Source: Radicibacter daui (GTDB taxonomy: Bacteria > Pseudomonadota > Alphaproteobacteria > Radicibacterales > Radicibacteraceae). From it: 64,000 nucleotides of DNA. Shown here piece after piece: positions 48,016 through 56,833 of the stretch. Every line of letters begins with the position of its first letter. Within the stretch, counting starts at the first letter, position 1. The position numbers and the translations under genes are program-made. Below the pieces are notes generated by a model. The model was not told the DNA's origin, ran no database searches, and worked only from the letters and a program-made list of their open reading frames with translations. Location: positions 1,195,001-1,259,000 of the forward strand of contig CP131056.1 of assembly GCA_030657355.1 (NCBI GenBank), in the 5' to 3' direction.

Positions 48016-50025
48016 ATGGCAACGGCAACAGCCGATGGCGTCGATCTTCTCGGCAGATACAGAATTCTGCTGAGCCAGCCGCTTGCCGCCTTCAATACCC
48101 CGGGTGCGGATGCTTATGCCGCGCGCATTACCGGCGGGCGCAACAAGGGCTCCAACGCCATTGCCTTTGTGCTCACCACCAACATGCCACCGCGCACCGA
48201 CCTTGGCCCTTCCATGCGCGCCGCAGACCCTGCCGGCCTTATGCAAGCCTATGAATGGGGCCCCATCGAGTGGCCGCAGACCGGTGGCCGGCGCATGGCC
48301 TTCATCTATGAACGTCCGCAGGGCCGGCGCCTCTTCCGCGCCATGAAGGACCAGCGCGAGCCGATGAACGAAGATGTCATCGTGCGCAGCATCATGACGC
48401 CCTTCGGCAGTTTCATGCGCTATGTCAGCGGGCGCAATCTCTGCCACAGCAAGGTGCGGCCCACCAACATGTACTGGCGCGATGCCGCCAGCAGCGAGGT
48501 CATTCTCGGCGAGTGCCTGTGCACGCCGCCCGGTTATGGCCAGCCCATCATGTTCGAGACCATCGAGCGCTCGATGTGTACGCCGACCGGCCGTGGCAAC
48601 GGCTCCACCGCTGACGATCTCTATGCCTTCGGCGTGTCGCTGCTGATGCTGATCTTCGGGCGCAATCCCGTTGGCCACCTGCGCGATGACCAGATTCTCC
48701 AGCTCAAGATGGAGCGCGGCTCCTATCCGGCGCTGGTCGGCGATCTGCGTGTGCCGCTCAACCTCATCGAACCGTTGCGCGGCCTCCTCATCGACGATCC
48801 CAAGCAGCGCTGGACGCTGGATGAGTTTGAGATGTGGCTGAGCGGTCGCCGCCTCAGCCCCAAGCAGGCCCAGGTGCCCCGGCGCGCCGGCCGCCCGTTC
48901 GAGCTGGCCGGCAAGGTGTGCTGGGATCTGCGCTCGCTGGCGCTGGCCATGACGCGCAACGTCCAGCAGTCCGCCGTGCATCTGGAAGCCGGCGATATCG
49001 ACCGCTGGCTGCGCCGCTCGATGAGCGATGACGACAAGGCCGAACTGGTCGAGACGGCCATCGAAAGCGCGACCTCCACAGGCCGTGGCGCTTCGACGGA
49101 AGATCGTATCGTGGCCCGTGTCGCCATCGCGCTCGATCCGGTGGCGCCCATCCGCTTCCAGAATCTCGGCACCATGCCCGATGCCGTTGGCACCCTGCTC
49201 GCCCAGCTGATGACGGAGCAGAAATCCGTCCAGCCGGTTGCCGAGCTGCTGAATGCGCAGCTTGGCATGTACTGGCTGTCGATGCAGTCGGAAGGCAGGC
49301 TCGACTATGCCCCCATCGTGCACACCTTCGAGCAGTCGCGTGTCTATCTCGACAAGCCGCAGCCCGGCCTTGGCATCGAGCGTGTGCTCTATGACCTCAA
49401 TCCGGCCATCCCCTGCATCAGCCCGCTGGTGGAGGACTATTATTGCCTTGAGCCGCAGGACCTGCTGCGCGCACTCGACAATCTTGCCCAGACCGAGGAC
49501 CGGCCGAAGGAACCGTTCGACCGGCACATTGCGGCTTTCCTGATGGCGCGCACCAAGCGCCTTGATGATCGCACCATGGCGCTGATCGCCAGCGGCGATC
49601 CCAGCCGGCGTTATCTGGCCATGCTGGCGGTACTGGCCGATGTACAGGCCCGCAATGGCCCGGAATCGCTGCCGAACCTCGCCACCTGGATGTCCGAGTT
49701 GCTCGACCCCATCCTGTCGCGTTACCGCAATGCCTATTTCCGCGAGGAGCTGAAGCGCGAAGCGCAGCGTATTGCCGCCAAGGGCGATCTCAGGCGCGTC
49801 AACGCCCTGATCGACGATCCCAAGGCGCTAGCGCGCGACGAGGCCGGCTTCGAGATGGCGCAGAAGGATTTCGGCAATGTCAGTACCGAGATCGGCCAGT
49901 TGCGCTATGAGATCGAGGAGGATCCGTCTTCCTCAATGGACCTTGGCCGTCAGGCCGCCGCGGTCGTTTCTTCTATTCTGGCGATGAGCTGTGTGCTGCT
50001 GGTCGCCTTCGTGATGGTGCTCTGA
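48016..50025 (+). CDS. Tail-anchored protein kinase-like (pseudokinase) protein
   Basis: The 669-aa protein has residues about 10-295 resembling a Ser/Thr kinase fold: the start GRYRILLSQPL, a catalytic-loop relative HSKVRPTNMY at H144 (for HRDxKPxN) and STADDLYAFGVSLLMLIFGR (helix F). The DFG position reads GEC (165-167), and no glycine-rich loop or VAIK lysine is apparent, so catalysis is doubtful. Residues about 320-640 are helical, of unknown fold. A single C-terminal helix (about 647-669) ends the protein, leaving it tail-anchored and facing the cytoplasm. ATG 48016 follows GGAG. The next gene starts 3 bp later. Confidence 0.8.
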   Translation: MATATADGVDLLGRYRILLSQPLAAFNTPGADAYAARITGGRNKGSNAIAFVLTTNMPPRTDLGPSMRAADPAGLMQAYEWGPIEWPQTGGRRMAFIYERPQGRRLFRAMKDQREPMNEDVIVRSIMTPFGSFMRYVSGRNLCHSKVRPTNMYWRDAASSEVILGECLCTPPGYGQPIMFETIERSMCTPTGRGNGSTADDLYAFGVSLLMLIFGRNPVGHLRDDQILQLKMERGSYPALVGDLRVPLNLIEPLRGLLIDDPKQRWTLDEFEMWLSGRRLSPKQAQVPRRAGRPFELAGKVCWDLRSLALAMTRNVQQSAVHLEAGDIDRWLRRSMSDDDKAELVETAIESATSTGRGASTEDRIVARVAIALDPVAPIRFQNLGTMPDAVGTLLAQLMTEQKSVQPVAELLNAQLGMYWLSMQSEGRLDYAPIVHTFEQSRVYLDKPQPGLGIERVLYDLNPAIPCISPLVEDYYCLEPQDLLRALDNLAQTEDRPKEPFDRHIAAFLMARTKRLDDRTMALIASGDPSRRYLAMLAVLADVQARNGPESLPNLATWMSELLDPILSRYRNAYFREELKREAQRIAAKGDLRRVNALIDDPKALARDEAGFEMAQKDFGNVSTEIGQLRYEIEEDPSSSMDLGRQAAAVVSSILAMSCVLLVAFVMVL

Positions 50026-50028
50026 TAA

Positions 50029-50637
50029 ATGGCCGCGAAGAAGCCTCCCGCCAGAAAGAAGAAAAAGGGCCGCCGCCTGCGTCGCAGCCGCGCCTTCATC
50101 ATGGTGATCCTGGCTGGTATCGGGGCGGTCTTCATCCTGCCGACCATCCTGCTGACCGCTGTTGGCATGGCGCCCACGGCCATCACCTGGGTCGCCGAGA
50201 AGACGGACAAGCGTTATGCAGCGGTGACCGTGGGGGCGATGAACGCCGCCGGTGTGCTGCCGGTGCTCATCTTCCTCTGGCGACAGGGCCACACCTTCGC
50301 CGTCGCCGTCGACCTGATGCTGGAGCCGCTGGCCTGGTTGTCCATTCTGGGCGGCACTGCCATCGGGCTTGCCTGCTTCAAGATCATCCCGCGCCTCATC
50401 CTCAAATATATGGAAGTGCGCTCGCGCGTGCGCATCGGCACGCTCAATAACCGCCAGAAGCTCTTGGTGGAGGAGTGGGGAGCGGAGGTGGCCGGCGAGG
50501 ATGAGGATGGTGTCCCGCTCTGGCGCCCCTATGGCGAGGAAGGCGACGAAGGCCTGCCGGGCGACGACTGGGAGCCCGGTATCGCTCCCAAGGCCGGGCA
50601 GAAGCCGAGCGCGCAAAAACAGGGCTCCGCGGCCTGA
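50029..50637 (+). CDS. Small basic membrane protein paired with the pseudokinase
   Basis: The 202-aa protein has a very basic N-terminus (PARKKKKGRRLRRSR). Two or three membrane helices follow (about 22-47, 68-84 and 98-120). A cytoplasmic tail contains NNRQKLLVEEWGAEVAG and ends acidic and Ala/Gln-rich. I do not recognise a family. It starts 3 bp after the pseudokinase stop, so the two are surely co-transcribed, and the shared membrane location suggests a complex. It is convergent with rpoH. Confidence 0.8.
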   Translation: MAAKKPPARKKKKGRRLRRSRAFIMVILAGIGAVFILPTILLTAVGMAPTAITWVAEKTDKRYAAVTVGAMNAAGVLPVLIFLWRQGHTFAVAVDLMLEPLAWLSILGGTAIGLACFKIIPRLILKYMEVRSRVRIGTLNNRQKLLVEEWGAEVAGEDEDGVPLWRPYGEEGDEGLPGDDWEPGIAPKAGQKPSAQKQGSAA

Positions 50638-50684
50638 CGGCCGGGAGCCCTGCTCAATACATCAACATCTGAAAGCAGGAAGCT

Positions 50685-51575
50685 TCAGCCCTCGACGGTG
50701 CCGGCAGCTTCTTCCTGCGCCTTCAGGCGCATGGCCTTCTGCAGCTTTTCAAACGCCCGCACCTCGATCTGGCGCACGCGCTCGCGGCTGATGCCGTATT
50801 CCTGGCTTAGATCCTCGAGCGTGGTCGGGTTATCCTTGAGTCGGCGTTCGGCCAGAATGTGCTGCTCGCGCTCGTTCAGTACCGACATGGCCGATTGCAG
50901 CATGGCGCTGCGGCGGGTCATTTCCTGCCGGTCGGCCAGTTCGTTTTCCTGGGTGGCGCGCTCATCCACCAGCCAGTCCTGCCACTCACCCTCGCCATCC
51001 ACGCGCAGCGGCGCGTTCAGCGAATGGTCGGGCGCGGCAAGGCGCCGGTTCATGCTCACCACATCGTCTTCGCTGACATCCAGCGTCTGGGCGATCTTGG
51101 CCACCTGCTCGGGCTTCAGATCGCCCTCGTCGATGGCCTGCATCTGGCCCTTGAGGCGGCGCAGGTTGAAGAACAGCTTCTTCTGGGCCGCCGTGGTGCC
51201 CATCTTCACCAGCGACCAGGAATGCAGGATGTATTCCTGAATCGCGGCGCGGATCCACCACATGGCATAGGTCGCAAGACGGAAGCCGCGATCGGGATCG
51301 AAGCGCTTGACCGCCTGCATCATGCCGACATTGCCTTCGGAGATGAGCTCGGCCAGCGGCAGGCCGTAGCCGCGGTACCCCATGGCAATCTTGGCGACAA
51401 GGCGCAGGTGGCTGGTTACGAGCTTGTGGGCGGCGTCAACGTCGCCATGCTCGCGCCAGCTTTTGGCAAGCATGAACTCCTCACCCGGTTCCAGCATGGG
51501 GAACCGGCGGATTTCCTGCAGATAGCGGGTCAGATTGCTGCCGGCATCCAGGGCCGGAACCGGTACACTCGCCAT
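50685..51575 (-). CDS. rpoH: RNA polymerase heat-shock sigma factor RpoH
   Basis: The 296-aa sigma-70 family protein has region 2 with HKLVTSHLRLVAKIAMGYRG, GNVGMMQAVKRFDPDRGFRL and ATYAMWWIRAAIQEYILHSW. The RpoH box QKKLFFNLRRLKGQ and region 4.2 SQEYGISRERVRQIEVRAFE are also clear. It directs heat-shock gene transcription and is normally controlled by FtsH and chaperones. ATG 51575 is chosen with AGGAG 11 nt upstream; GTG 51584 is closer to the same AGGAG than usual. Direct repeats lie upstream. Confidence 0.96.
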   Translation of the reverse strand: MASVPVPALDAGSNLTRYLQEIRRFPMLEPGEEFMLAKSWREHGDVDAAHKLVTSHLRLVAKIAMGYRGYGLPLAELISEGNVGMMQAVKRFDPDRGFRLATYAMWWIRAAIQEYILHSWSLVKMGTTAAQKKLFFNLRRLKGQMQAIDEGDLKPEQVAKIAQTLDVSEDDVVSMNRRLAAPDHSLNAPLRVDGEGEWQDWLVDERATQENELADRQEMTRRSAMLQSAMSVLNEREQHILAERRLKDNPTTLEDLSQEYGISRERVRQIEVRAFEKLQKAMRLKAQEEAAGTVEG

Positions 51576-51633
51576 TGCCTTCACTGCTCCTGTTAGACCG
51601 GGATCATAGCCGGAAGGCCGGACCCCGCGCTAC

Positions 51634-51665
51634 GGTATTTGCCGTAAGCGTCTTGGTATTTGCCG
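51634..51665. repeat. Two 11-bp direct repeats upstream of rpoH
   Basis: GGTATTTGCCG occurs at 51634-51644 and 51655-51665, 21 bp start to start. The first copy is also the core of a palindrome TACGG-N6-CCGTA (51631-51646). They lie 60-90 bp upstream of the rpoH start, in the 200-bp gap after rluD, and could bind a regulator. Confidence 0.5.
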
Positions 51666-51775
51666 ATCATGACCAGAAGGTGGCAGGGGGAATATGTCCA
51701 CCCTCACACTCCCGCCGGACCGCTTGGCCCGGCGTGATCCACCTCATAATCGGGGGAGGAAAAGCCTTCGGAAAC

Positions 51776-52816
51776 TCAGGCTTCCCCTTTTTCCAAGATG
51801 GTGATGAGGCGGCTCATATCAAGGGGAAGCGGGCAGGAGAACTGGCGTTCCTGCCCGTCTGCCGGGTGCAGGAAGCGGATTTCCGCCGCATGCAGTGCCT
51901 GCCTGCCAAGGCAGGCGGCGGCCTCCGCCGCTGCGGCGCCCAGCCCTTTTACCGGGCGCGACTGGTTGCCATAGACCGGGTCGCCGATCAGCGCGTGTCC
52001 GATATGGGTCATATGGACGCGGATCTGGTGCGTGCGTCCGGTCTTCAGCCGGCATTCCACAAGGCAGGCCTTGAGCCCTAGCGGTCGGATGACGCGGTAG
52101 AGCGTGACCGCTTCCTTGCCGCCCCGTGTCACCACCGCCATCTTCTGCCGGTTTGACGGATGGCGACCGATCTGGGTTTCGATGCGGCCTTCGCGCGGGT
52201 TCGGCAGCCCCCAGACGATGGCCTGATAGGTGCGCGAGAGCGAGCGGTCGGCAAACTGGGCGCTGAGCGCCTGATGCGCGGCATCCGTCTTGGCGACTAC
52301 CATCAGGCCGCTGGTTTCCTTGTCCAGCCGGTGCACGATGCCCGGCCGTGCCACCCCGCCGATGCCGGAAAGGCTGTCGCGGCAATGATGGAGCAGCGCG
52401 TTGACGAGCGTGCCGTCGGCATTGCCGGCGGCGGGATGCACCACCATGCCGGCAGGTTTGTTGATGACCAGCAGCCAGTCATCCTCATGCAGGATGTCGA
52501 GCGGGATATCCTGCGGCTGCGGCAAGGCAGGGGCGGGGGCCGGTACCTCCAGCACCCAGCTCTGCCCCGGTTTGACCCGGTGGGAGGCGTCGTCTATCGT
52601 CCGCCCGTCTACCGCAAGCTGGCCGGCGTCGATCAGCGCCTTGACGCGGGAGCGTGACAGGTCGGCGGCCACGGCTGCCAGGGCCTTGTCCAGGCGCTCT
52701 CCTGCCGTCTCGGGGCCGAAAACGCCTTCCAGCCTGCCGGTTCCATCCGGTGACGCGGCGGAGGGTCCCTCCGTCTCGTCCCAGTCTTCCAGCTCATCGA
52801 TCGGAGCGTCGGTCAT
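51776..52816 (-). CDS. rluD: 23S rRNA pseudouridine synthase RluD
   Basis: The 346-aa protein has an N-terminal acidic stretch and an S4 RNA-binding domain (ERLDKALAAVAADLSRSRVK). The RluA-family catalytic domain carries PGIVHRLDKETSGLMVVAKT (aspartate of HRLD), GRTHQIRVHM and GDPVYGN. RluD modifies uridines in helix 69 of 23S rRNA. It lies upstream of rpoH on the same strand. Its ATG at 52816 shares a base with the likely TTG start of the divergent gene. Confidence 0.95.
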   Translation of the reverse strand: MTDAPIDELEDWDETEGPSAASPDGTGRLEGVFGPETAGERLDKALAAVAADLSRSRVKALIDAGQLAVDGRTIDDASHRVKPGQSWVLEVPAPAPALPQPQDIPLDILHEDDWLLVINKPAGMVVHPAAGNADGTLVNALLHHCRDSLSGIGGVARPGIVHRLDKETSGLMVVAKTDAAHQALSAQFADRSLSRTYQAIVWGLPNPREGRIETQIGRHPSNRQKMAVVTRGGKEAVTLYRVIRPLGLKACLVECRLKTGRTHQIRVHMTHIGHALIGDPVYGNQSRPVKGLGAAAAEAAACLGRQALHAAEIRFLHPADGQERQFSCPLPLDMSRLITILEKGEA

Positions 52817-53136
52817 TGCGGATAGTCATTTTCCTGATGAGCGTCGTCGGCGTGGTCATCGTCGCCGGTTTCGGGTTCCTCGGTTACGAGGTCTATAACA
52901 GAGCCTCCCACCCTGAGCGAGCCGCACAGGAGCATGGGGCCGACGAAGGCAGCAATGCCGGGTCCGCCATCAGCGGTGTAAGCCTTCCGGCGGGCGCTAC
53001 CATTGGCGAAATCGTGCCGGCGGGCATCCGTGTCGTCGTGCGCGTGGTGATGCCCGATGGCTCCAATGCCCTTTACATTCTTAACCCGGCAACCGGCGAG
53101 CTCAGCCGCGCGGTGTCAGAGGTTCCGGCCCCATGA
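52816..53136 (+). CDS. Small single-span membrane protein (DUF6476-like)
   Basis: The protein has about 106 residues. From TTG 52816 the N-terminus reads RIVIFLMSVVGVVIVAGFGF, one clean membrane helix. GGAG lies 9 nt upstream, inside the rluD coding region. The ATG at 52837 has no ribosome site and would cut the helix. The outer part ends IRVVVRVVMPDGSNALYILN followed by PATGEL. It recalls the DUF6476 proteins found beside rluD in alphaproteobacteria; the function is unknown. It overlaps the threonine aldolase start by 4 bp. Confidence 0.75.
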   Translation: MRIVIFLMSVVGVVIVAGFGFLGYEVYNRASHPERAAQEHGADEGSNAGSAISGVSLPAGATIGEIVPAGIRVVVRVVMPDGSNALYILNPATGELSRAVSEVPAP

Positions 53137-54167
53137 TCTTCAACAGTGATAATGTCGCCGGCGCTGCGCCGGAGATTGTTGCCGCCCTTGTCGCCGCTGC
53201 CACCGGCCCGGCCATGCCCTATGGCGCCGACCCGTGGACGGCGAGCGTTGAAAAGAAGCTCGCCGCGGCGTTCGAGACGGACGATATCGCCGTCTTTCCG
53301 GTGGCGACCGGTACGGCGGCCAATGTTACCGCGCTCTCGGCCATCATGCCGCCCTGGGGCGCCGTGCTTTGCCACGAGGCGAGCCATATCAACGTAGATG
53401 AGAGCAGCGCGCCGGAATTCTATACCGGCGGCCGGCTCGTCGGCTTGGCCGGAGAGGGTGGCAAGCTGTCGCTGGAAACGGTGGAGCGGGCCTTGCGCAC
53501 CATCGGCCAGCGCGGCGTGCACCAGGTGCAGCCCCGCGTGCTGAGCCTTACCCAGGCAACGGAAAGCGGCACGGTCTACACGCCGGACGAGATCCGCGCG
53601 CTCAGCAGCCTTGCCCACGAAAAAGGCTGCAAGGTGCAGATGGATGGCGCCCGTTTTGCCAATGCCATTGCCCATCTGGGCTGCAGCCCGGCGGACGTGA
53701 CCTGGAAAGCCGGTGTTGACGTACTGAGCTTCGGCGCGACCAAGAACGGCTGCATGGCGGCGGAAGCTGTCATCTTCTTCGGCAAGGACAAGGCCGGGGA
53801 CTATGCCAACCGCCGGAAGCGTGGCGGCCATCTCTTCTCCAAGATGCGTTTCATCTCCGCCCAGCTTGATGCCTATCTGGAAGGCGGGCTGTGGCTGAAA
53901 TTGGCCCGCCACGCCAACGACAAGGCGGCGCGGCTGGCAAAGGGCCTCACCGCCCTGCCGGGTTTCGGCCTGCTGTGGCCGGTGGAAGCCAACGAGTTGT
54001 TCGTAACCATGCCCCCCGCGGTCATTGATCGTCTCTCCACCACCGGAGCCGGTTTTTACCGCTGGGACGAAGGCAGCATTCGCCTCGTCACCTCCTTCGC
54101 CACCACGGACGAGGAGGTCGGGCAGTTCCTGTCGGTCGCCGCCACCGCTGCCGGAGCTGCTGCCTGA
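53133..54167 (+). CDS. ltaE: Low-specificity L-threonine aldolase-like PLP enzyme
   Basis: The 344-aa fold-type I PLP enzyme of the beta-eliminating lyase/threonine aldolase family has the cofactor-binding K204 in LSFGATKNGCMAAEA. It also has the family start FNSDNVAGAAPEI, the LCHEASHINVDESSAPE segment and the MDGARFANAIAHLGC active-site strand. It cleaves threonine or other beta-hydroxy amino acids to glycine and an aldehyde. Its ATG overlaps the preceding stop (ATGA), and its own stop overlaps the amidase start (TGATG). Confidence 0.9.
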   Translation: MIFNSDNVAGAAPEIVAALVAAATGPAMPYGADPWTASVEKKLAAAFETDDIAVFPVATGTAANVTALSAIMPPWGAVLCHEASHINVDESSAPEFYTGGRLVGLAGEGGKLSLETVERALRTIGQRGVHQVQPRVLSLTQATESGTVYTPDEIRALSSLAHEKGCKVQMDGARFANAIAHLGCSPADVTWKAGVDVLSFGATKNGCMAAEAVIFFGKDKAGDYANRRKRGGHLFSKMRFISAQLDAYLEGGLWLKLARHANDKAARLAKGLTALPGFGLLWPVEANELFVTMPPAVIDRLSTTGAGFYRWDEGSIRLVTSFATTDEEVGQFLSVAATAAGAAA

Positions 54168-55474
54168 TGCGTCCGCTTGCTGATCTGAAGGCCGGCCTTG
54201 CCGCCGGTTCGCTTTCCGCTGAAGGGCTGCTTGCCGGATGCCGGACGGCGATTGCCGACAAGGCCGGGCAGGGCGCCGTCACCTTTACCCGGGTTTATGG
54301 CGGGGCTGCCAATACCCTCTCCGGCCCGCTGGCGGGCATCCCGCTCTCGGTCAAGGATCTGTTCGACGTTGCCGGCGAGGTGACGACCGGCGGATCGAAG
54401 GCGCGGGAAGGGCAGGCGCCGGCCGGTGAGGATGCAGAGGTTGTGCGCCGGCTGAAGGCGGCCGGGGCCAGCATCGTCGGCAAGACCAACATGACCGAGC
54501 TTGCCTTTGGCGGCATTGGCATCAACCCGCATTACGGCACGCCGCTCAATCCGTGGGACCGCAAGACCGGCCGCATTCCCGGCGGCTCGTCCTCGGGCGC
54601 TGCCGTTTCGGTAACGGACGGAATGGCCGCCGCTGCCATTGGCTCCGATACCGGCGGGTCGGTGCGTATTCCGGCGGCCCTGTGTGGCCTTGCCGGCTTC
54701 AAGCCCACGCAGCGCCGCGTGCCGCGCACGGGTGTGCTGCCGCTCTCGCGCACGCTCGACAGCATCGGCCCGCTGGCGCCTACCGTCGCGTGCTGCGCCC
54801 TTCTGGATAGTGTTCTCTCCGGCGCGGCCAGCGGTGTTCCTGCTGCGGTATCGCTCAAGGGTCTGCGTCTTGCCGTGCCGCAGAACTATGTGCTGGACGG
54901 TATGGATGATGCCGTTTCGGCCGCCTTTGCCGAGGCGCTGCTCAAGCTGTCCGATGCCGGCGCGGTGATCGAAGAGATGCGCCTCGCCCCTCTTGATGAG
55001 TTGCGCAACATCAATGCTCGCGGCGGCTTCAGCGCCCCTGAGCTCTACGCCGATATGCACGAGTTTCTCGATGCGAGCTGGGACAAGCTCGATCCGCGTG
55101 TTTCGGCGCGTGTCATGCTGGGCAAGAGCGCGACGGCTGCCGACTATATCGACCTCAAGCGCCTGCGGGCCGGGTTCATCGCGGCCATGGGCACTGCGCT
55201 GGTGCCCTATGATGGCTGGCTGATGCCGACGGTGCCGGTGGTGGCGCCGGCCGTCGCGCCGCTGGCGGTGGATGACGAGGCCTATCGCATCGCCAATCTT
55301 GCCATCCTGCGCAACCCGTCGGTGATCAACATGGTCGATGGCTGCGCGATCACCATCCCCTGCCACCGGCCGGGTGAGGCTCCGGTGGGGCTGTCGCTGG
55401 CCGGTCAGGCGATGCAGGACCGCCGGATACTGGCGATTGGTCTTTCCATCGAGGCGGCCCTCAAGGCGGCCTGA
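54167..55474 (+). CDS. Amidase signature family amidohydrolase
   Basis: The 435-aa protein has the Ser-cisSer-Lys triad: Lys63 (PLSVKDLFD), cis-Ser141 (GGSSSG) and Ser165 (SDTGGSVRIPAA). The C-terminal region SVINMVDGCAITIPCH is also typical. Members hydrolyse amides such as indoleacetamide or allophanate; the Gln/Glu-tRNA amidotransferase GatA is related, but no gatC or gatB is present, so a catabolic amidase is more likely. It is coupled to the aldolase (1-bp overlap). The peptidase gene follows after 23 bp. Confidence 0.9.
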   Translation: MRPLADLKAGLAAGSLSAEGLLAGCRTAIADKAGQGAVTFTRVYGGAANTLSGPLAGIPLSVKDLFDVAGEVTTGGSKAREGQAPAGEDAEVVRRLKAAGASIVGKTNMTELAFGGIGINPHYGTPLNPWDRKTGRIPGGSSSGAAVSVTDGMAAAAIGSDTGGSVRIPAALCGLAGFKPTQRRVPRTGVLPLSRTLDSIGPLAPTVACCALLDSVLSGAASGVPAAVSLKGLRLAVPQNYVLDGMDDAVSAAFAEALLKLSDAGAVIEEMRLAPLDELRNINARGGFSAPELYADMHEFLDASWDKLDPRVSARVMLGKSATAADYIDLKRLRAGFIAAMGTALVPYDGWLMPTVPVVAPAVAPLAVDDEAYRIANLAILRNPSVINMVDGCAITIPCHRPGEAPVGLSLAGQAMQDRRILAIGLSIEAALKAA

Positions 55475-55497
55475 TCGGTGAGTGAAAGGGACAGGGT

Positions 55498-56487
55498 ATG
55501 AAGCCGGGTCGCACCAACAGCCTTCTGGACGTCTCGGGCATCGCCGTAGGCAATGCCGAGGATGAAAAGGTGCTGACGGGCGTCACCGTCATCCTGCCTG
55601 ACCGGCCGATGATTGCTGCCTGCGATACGGCCGGCGGCGGGCCCGGTTCGCGCGAGACGGCACTGCTCGATCCCGAAAGCACGGTCAAGATCGTCCATGC
55701 CATCGTGCTCAGCGGCGGCTCTGCCCTTGGCCTTGATGCCGCCGGGGCTGTTGCCAATCGCCTGCGGGCGACGGGGCGGGGCCTCGATGTCGGCGGCGCC
55801 ATCGTGCCGCTGGTGCCTTCCGCTATCATCTTCGATCTCCTCAATGGCGGTGACAAGGCCTGGGGGGAGGACGCCCCCTACCGCCGGCTGGCCCTTACGG
55901 CGCTGGAGACTGTCAGTCACGATGAGCTTCGCCTCGGCAATGCCGGGGCCGGCATGGGGGCCAAGGCCGGCAAGCTCAAGGGCGGGCTTGGCAGCGCGTC
56001 GCTGGTCGATAGCGCCGGCATTACCGTGGCGGCGCTTGCGATTGCCAACCCGCTCGGCTCGGTTGCGATGCCGGAAAATGAGTGCTTCTGGGCCTGGCCC
56101 TATGAGCGGGACGGTGAGTTTGGCGGACGGTCACCGACCGGCAGGCCGCTTGCCGATCTGGATTTTGCTTTCAACGGCCTCCAGCCGGCGCAAAACACGA
56201 CCCTTGCCGTGGTGGCGACGGATGCCGCGCTCGACCGCATGCAGGCCCGGCGCATTGCCATCATGGCGCAGGATGGTTTTGCCCGCGCCATCCGCCCGGT
56301 CCACACCCCGCTCGATGGCGATACCGTCTTTGTCCTTGCCGGGGGCGAGCGGCCGCTTGCCGATCCGGTAATCGATGTCGCCCGCCTTGGCATGATGGCG
56401 GCCGATTGCGTGGCCCGCGCCATTACCCGCGGCGTCTACGAGGCCCGCTCCGTTCCTGGCTGGCCGGCCTGGCGTGACCGTTTTTAA
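55498..56487 (+). CDS. P1/S58 family peptidase, NylC-like N-terminal hydrolase
   Basis: The 329-aa protein has the family start NSLLDVSGIAVGNAED, the GGSALGLDAAGAV strand-helix and GNAGAGMGAKAGKLKGG. Autocleavage probably occurs between Asn233 and Thr234 (AQNTTLAVVATDA), giving Thr as the nucleophile as in the nylon oligomer hydrolase NylC rather than the serine of DmpA. Family members act on short or unusual peptides and amides. Together with the aldolase and amidase upstream it suggests use of amino acid or amide compounds. Confidence 0.85.
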   Translation: MKPGRTNSLLDVSGIAVGNAEDEKVLTGVTVILPDRPMIAACDTAGGGPGSRETALLDPESTVKIVHAIVLSGGSALGLDAAGAVANRLRATGRGLDVGGAIVPLVPSAIIFDLLNGGDKAWGEDAPYRRLALTALETVSHDELRLGNAGAGMGAKAGKLKGGLGSASLVDSAGITVAALAIANPLGSVAMPENECFWAWPYERDGEFGGRSPTGRPLADLDFAFNGLQPAQNTTLAVVATDAALDRMQARRIAIMAQDGFARAIRPVHTPLDGDTVFVLAGGERPLADPVIDVARLGMMAADCVARAITRGVYEARSVPGWPAWRDRF

Positions 56488-56672
56488 GCCTGCCCAAGGC
56501 AAGGGAGCGGCAATCGCGCGGCAAACGCATAGCCGTTTGTGCCGACTGTGAGCCGCTGCGCAGTTTGAGGTTGCAGGGATCCATGAGTGTCACGCGCCTC
56601 ACACCCCGTCTGCGCCGGCTGTGGCAGGGTCGCGCCAGACGTTAAGATTCGATTACATCTCAGGGAATATCA

Positions 56673-56819
56673 ATGGATCCCGTACACTGCCGCGAAGCGC
56701 GCAGTTTCCGCTCGCGCGCGCTCGATGTCATTGCACCGGGCAGCGTGCTTGCCGGGCTATGGCTCTGGTTGCTTGTTTTGGCCGGCTTTGCTGTTCTGTG
56801 CACAGCTCTCTTCGGTTGA
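56673..56819 (+). CDS. Small single-span membrane peptide (48 aa)
   Basis: The 48-codon frame starts ATG 56673 with AGGGA 7 nt upstream. It encodes a polar, arginine-rich first half (HCREARSFRSRALDVIAPGS) and one hydrophobic helix (LAGLWLWLLVLAGFAVLCTA). It stops 14 bp before the reductase gene at 56834. The ribosome site, the good membrane helix and the positive-inside charge support it. I know no family. Confidence 0.55.
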   Translation: MDPVHCREARSFRSRALDVIAPGSVLAGLWLWLLVLAGFAVLCTALFG

Positions 56820-56833
56820 CGGGGTAGCGATCG

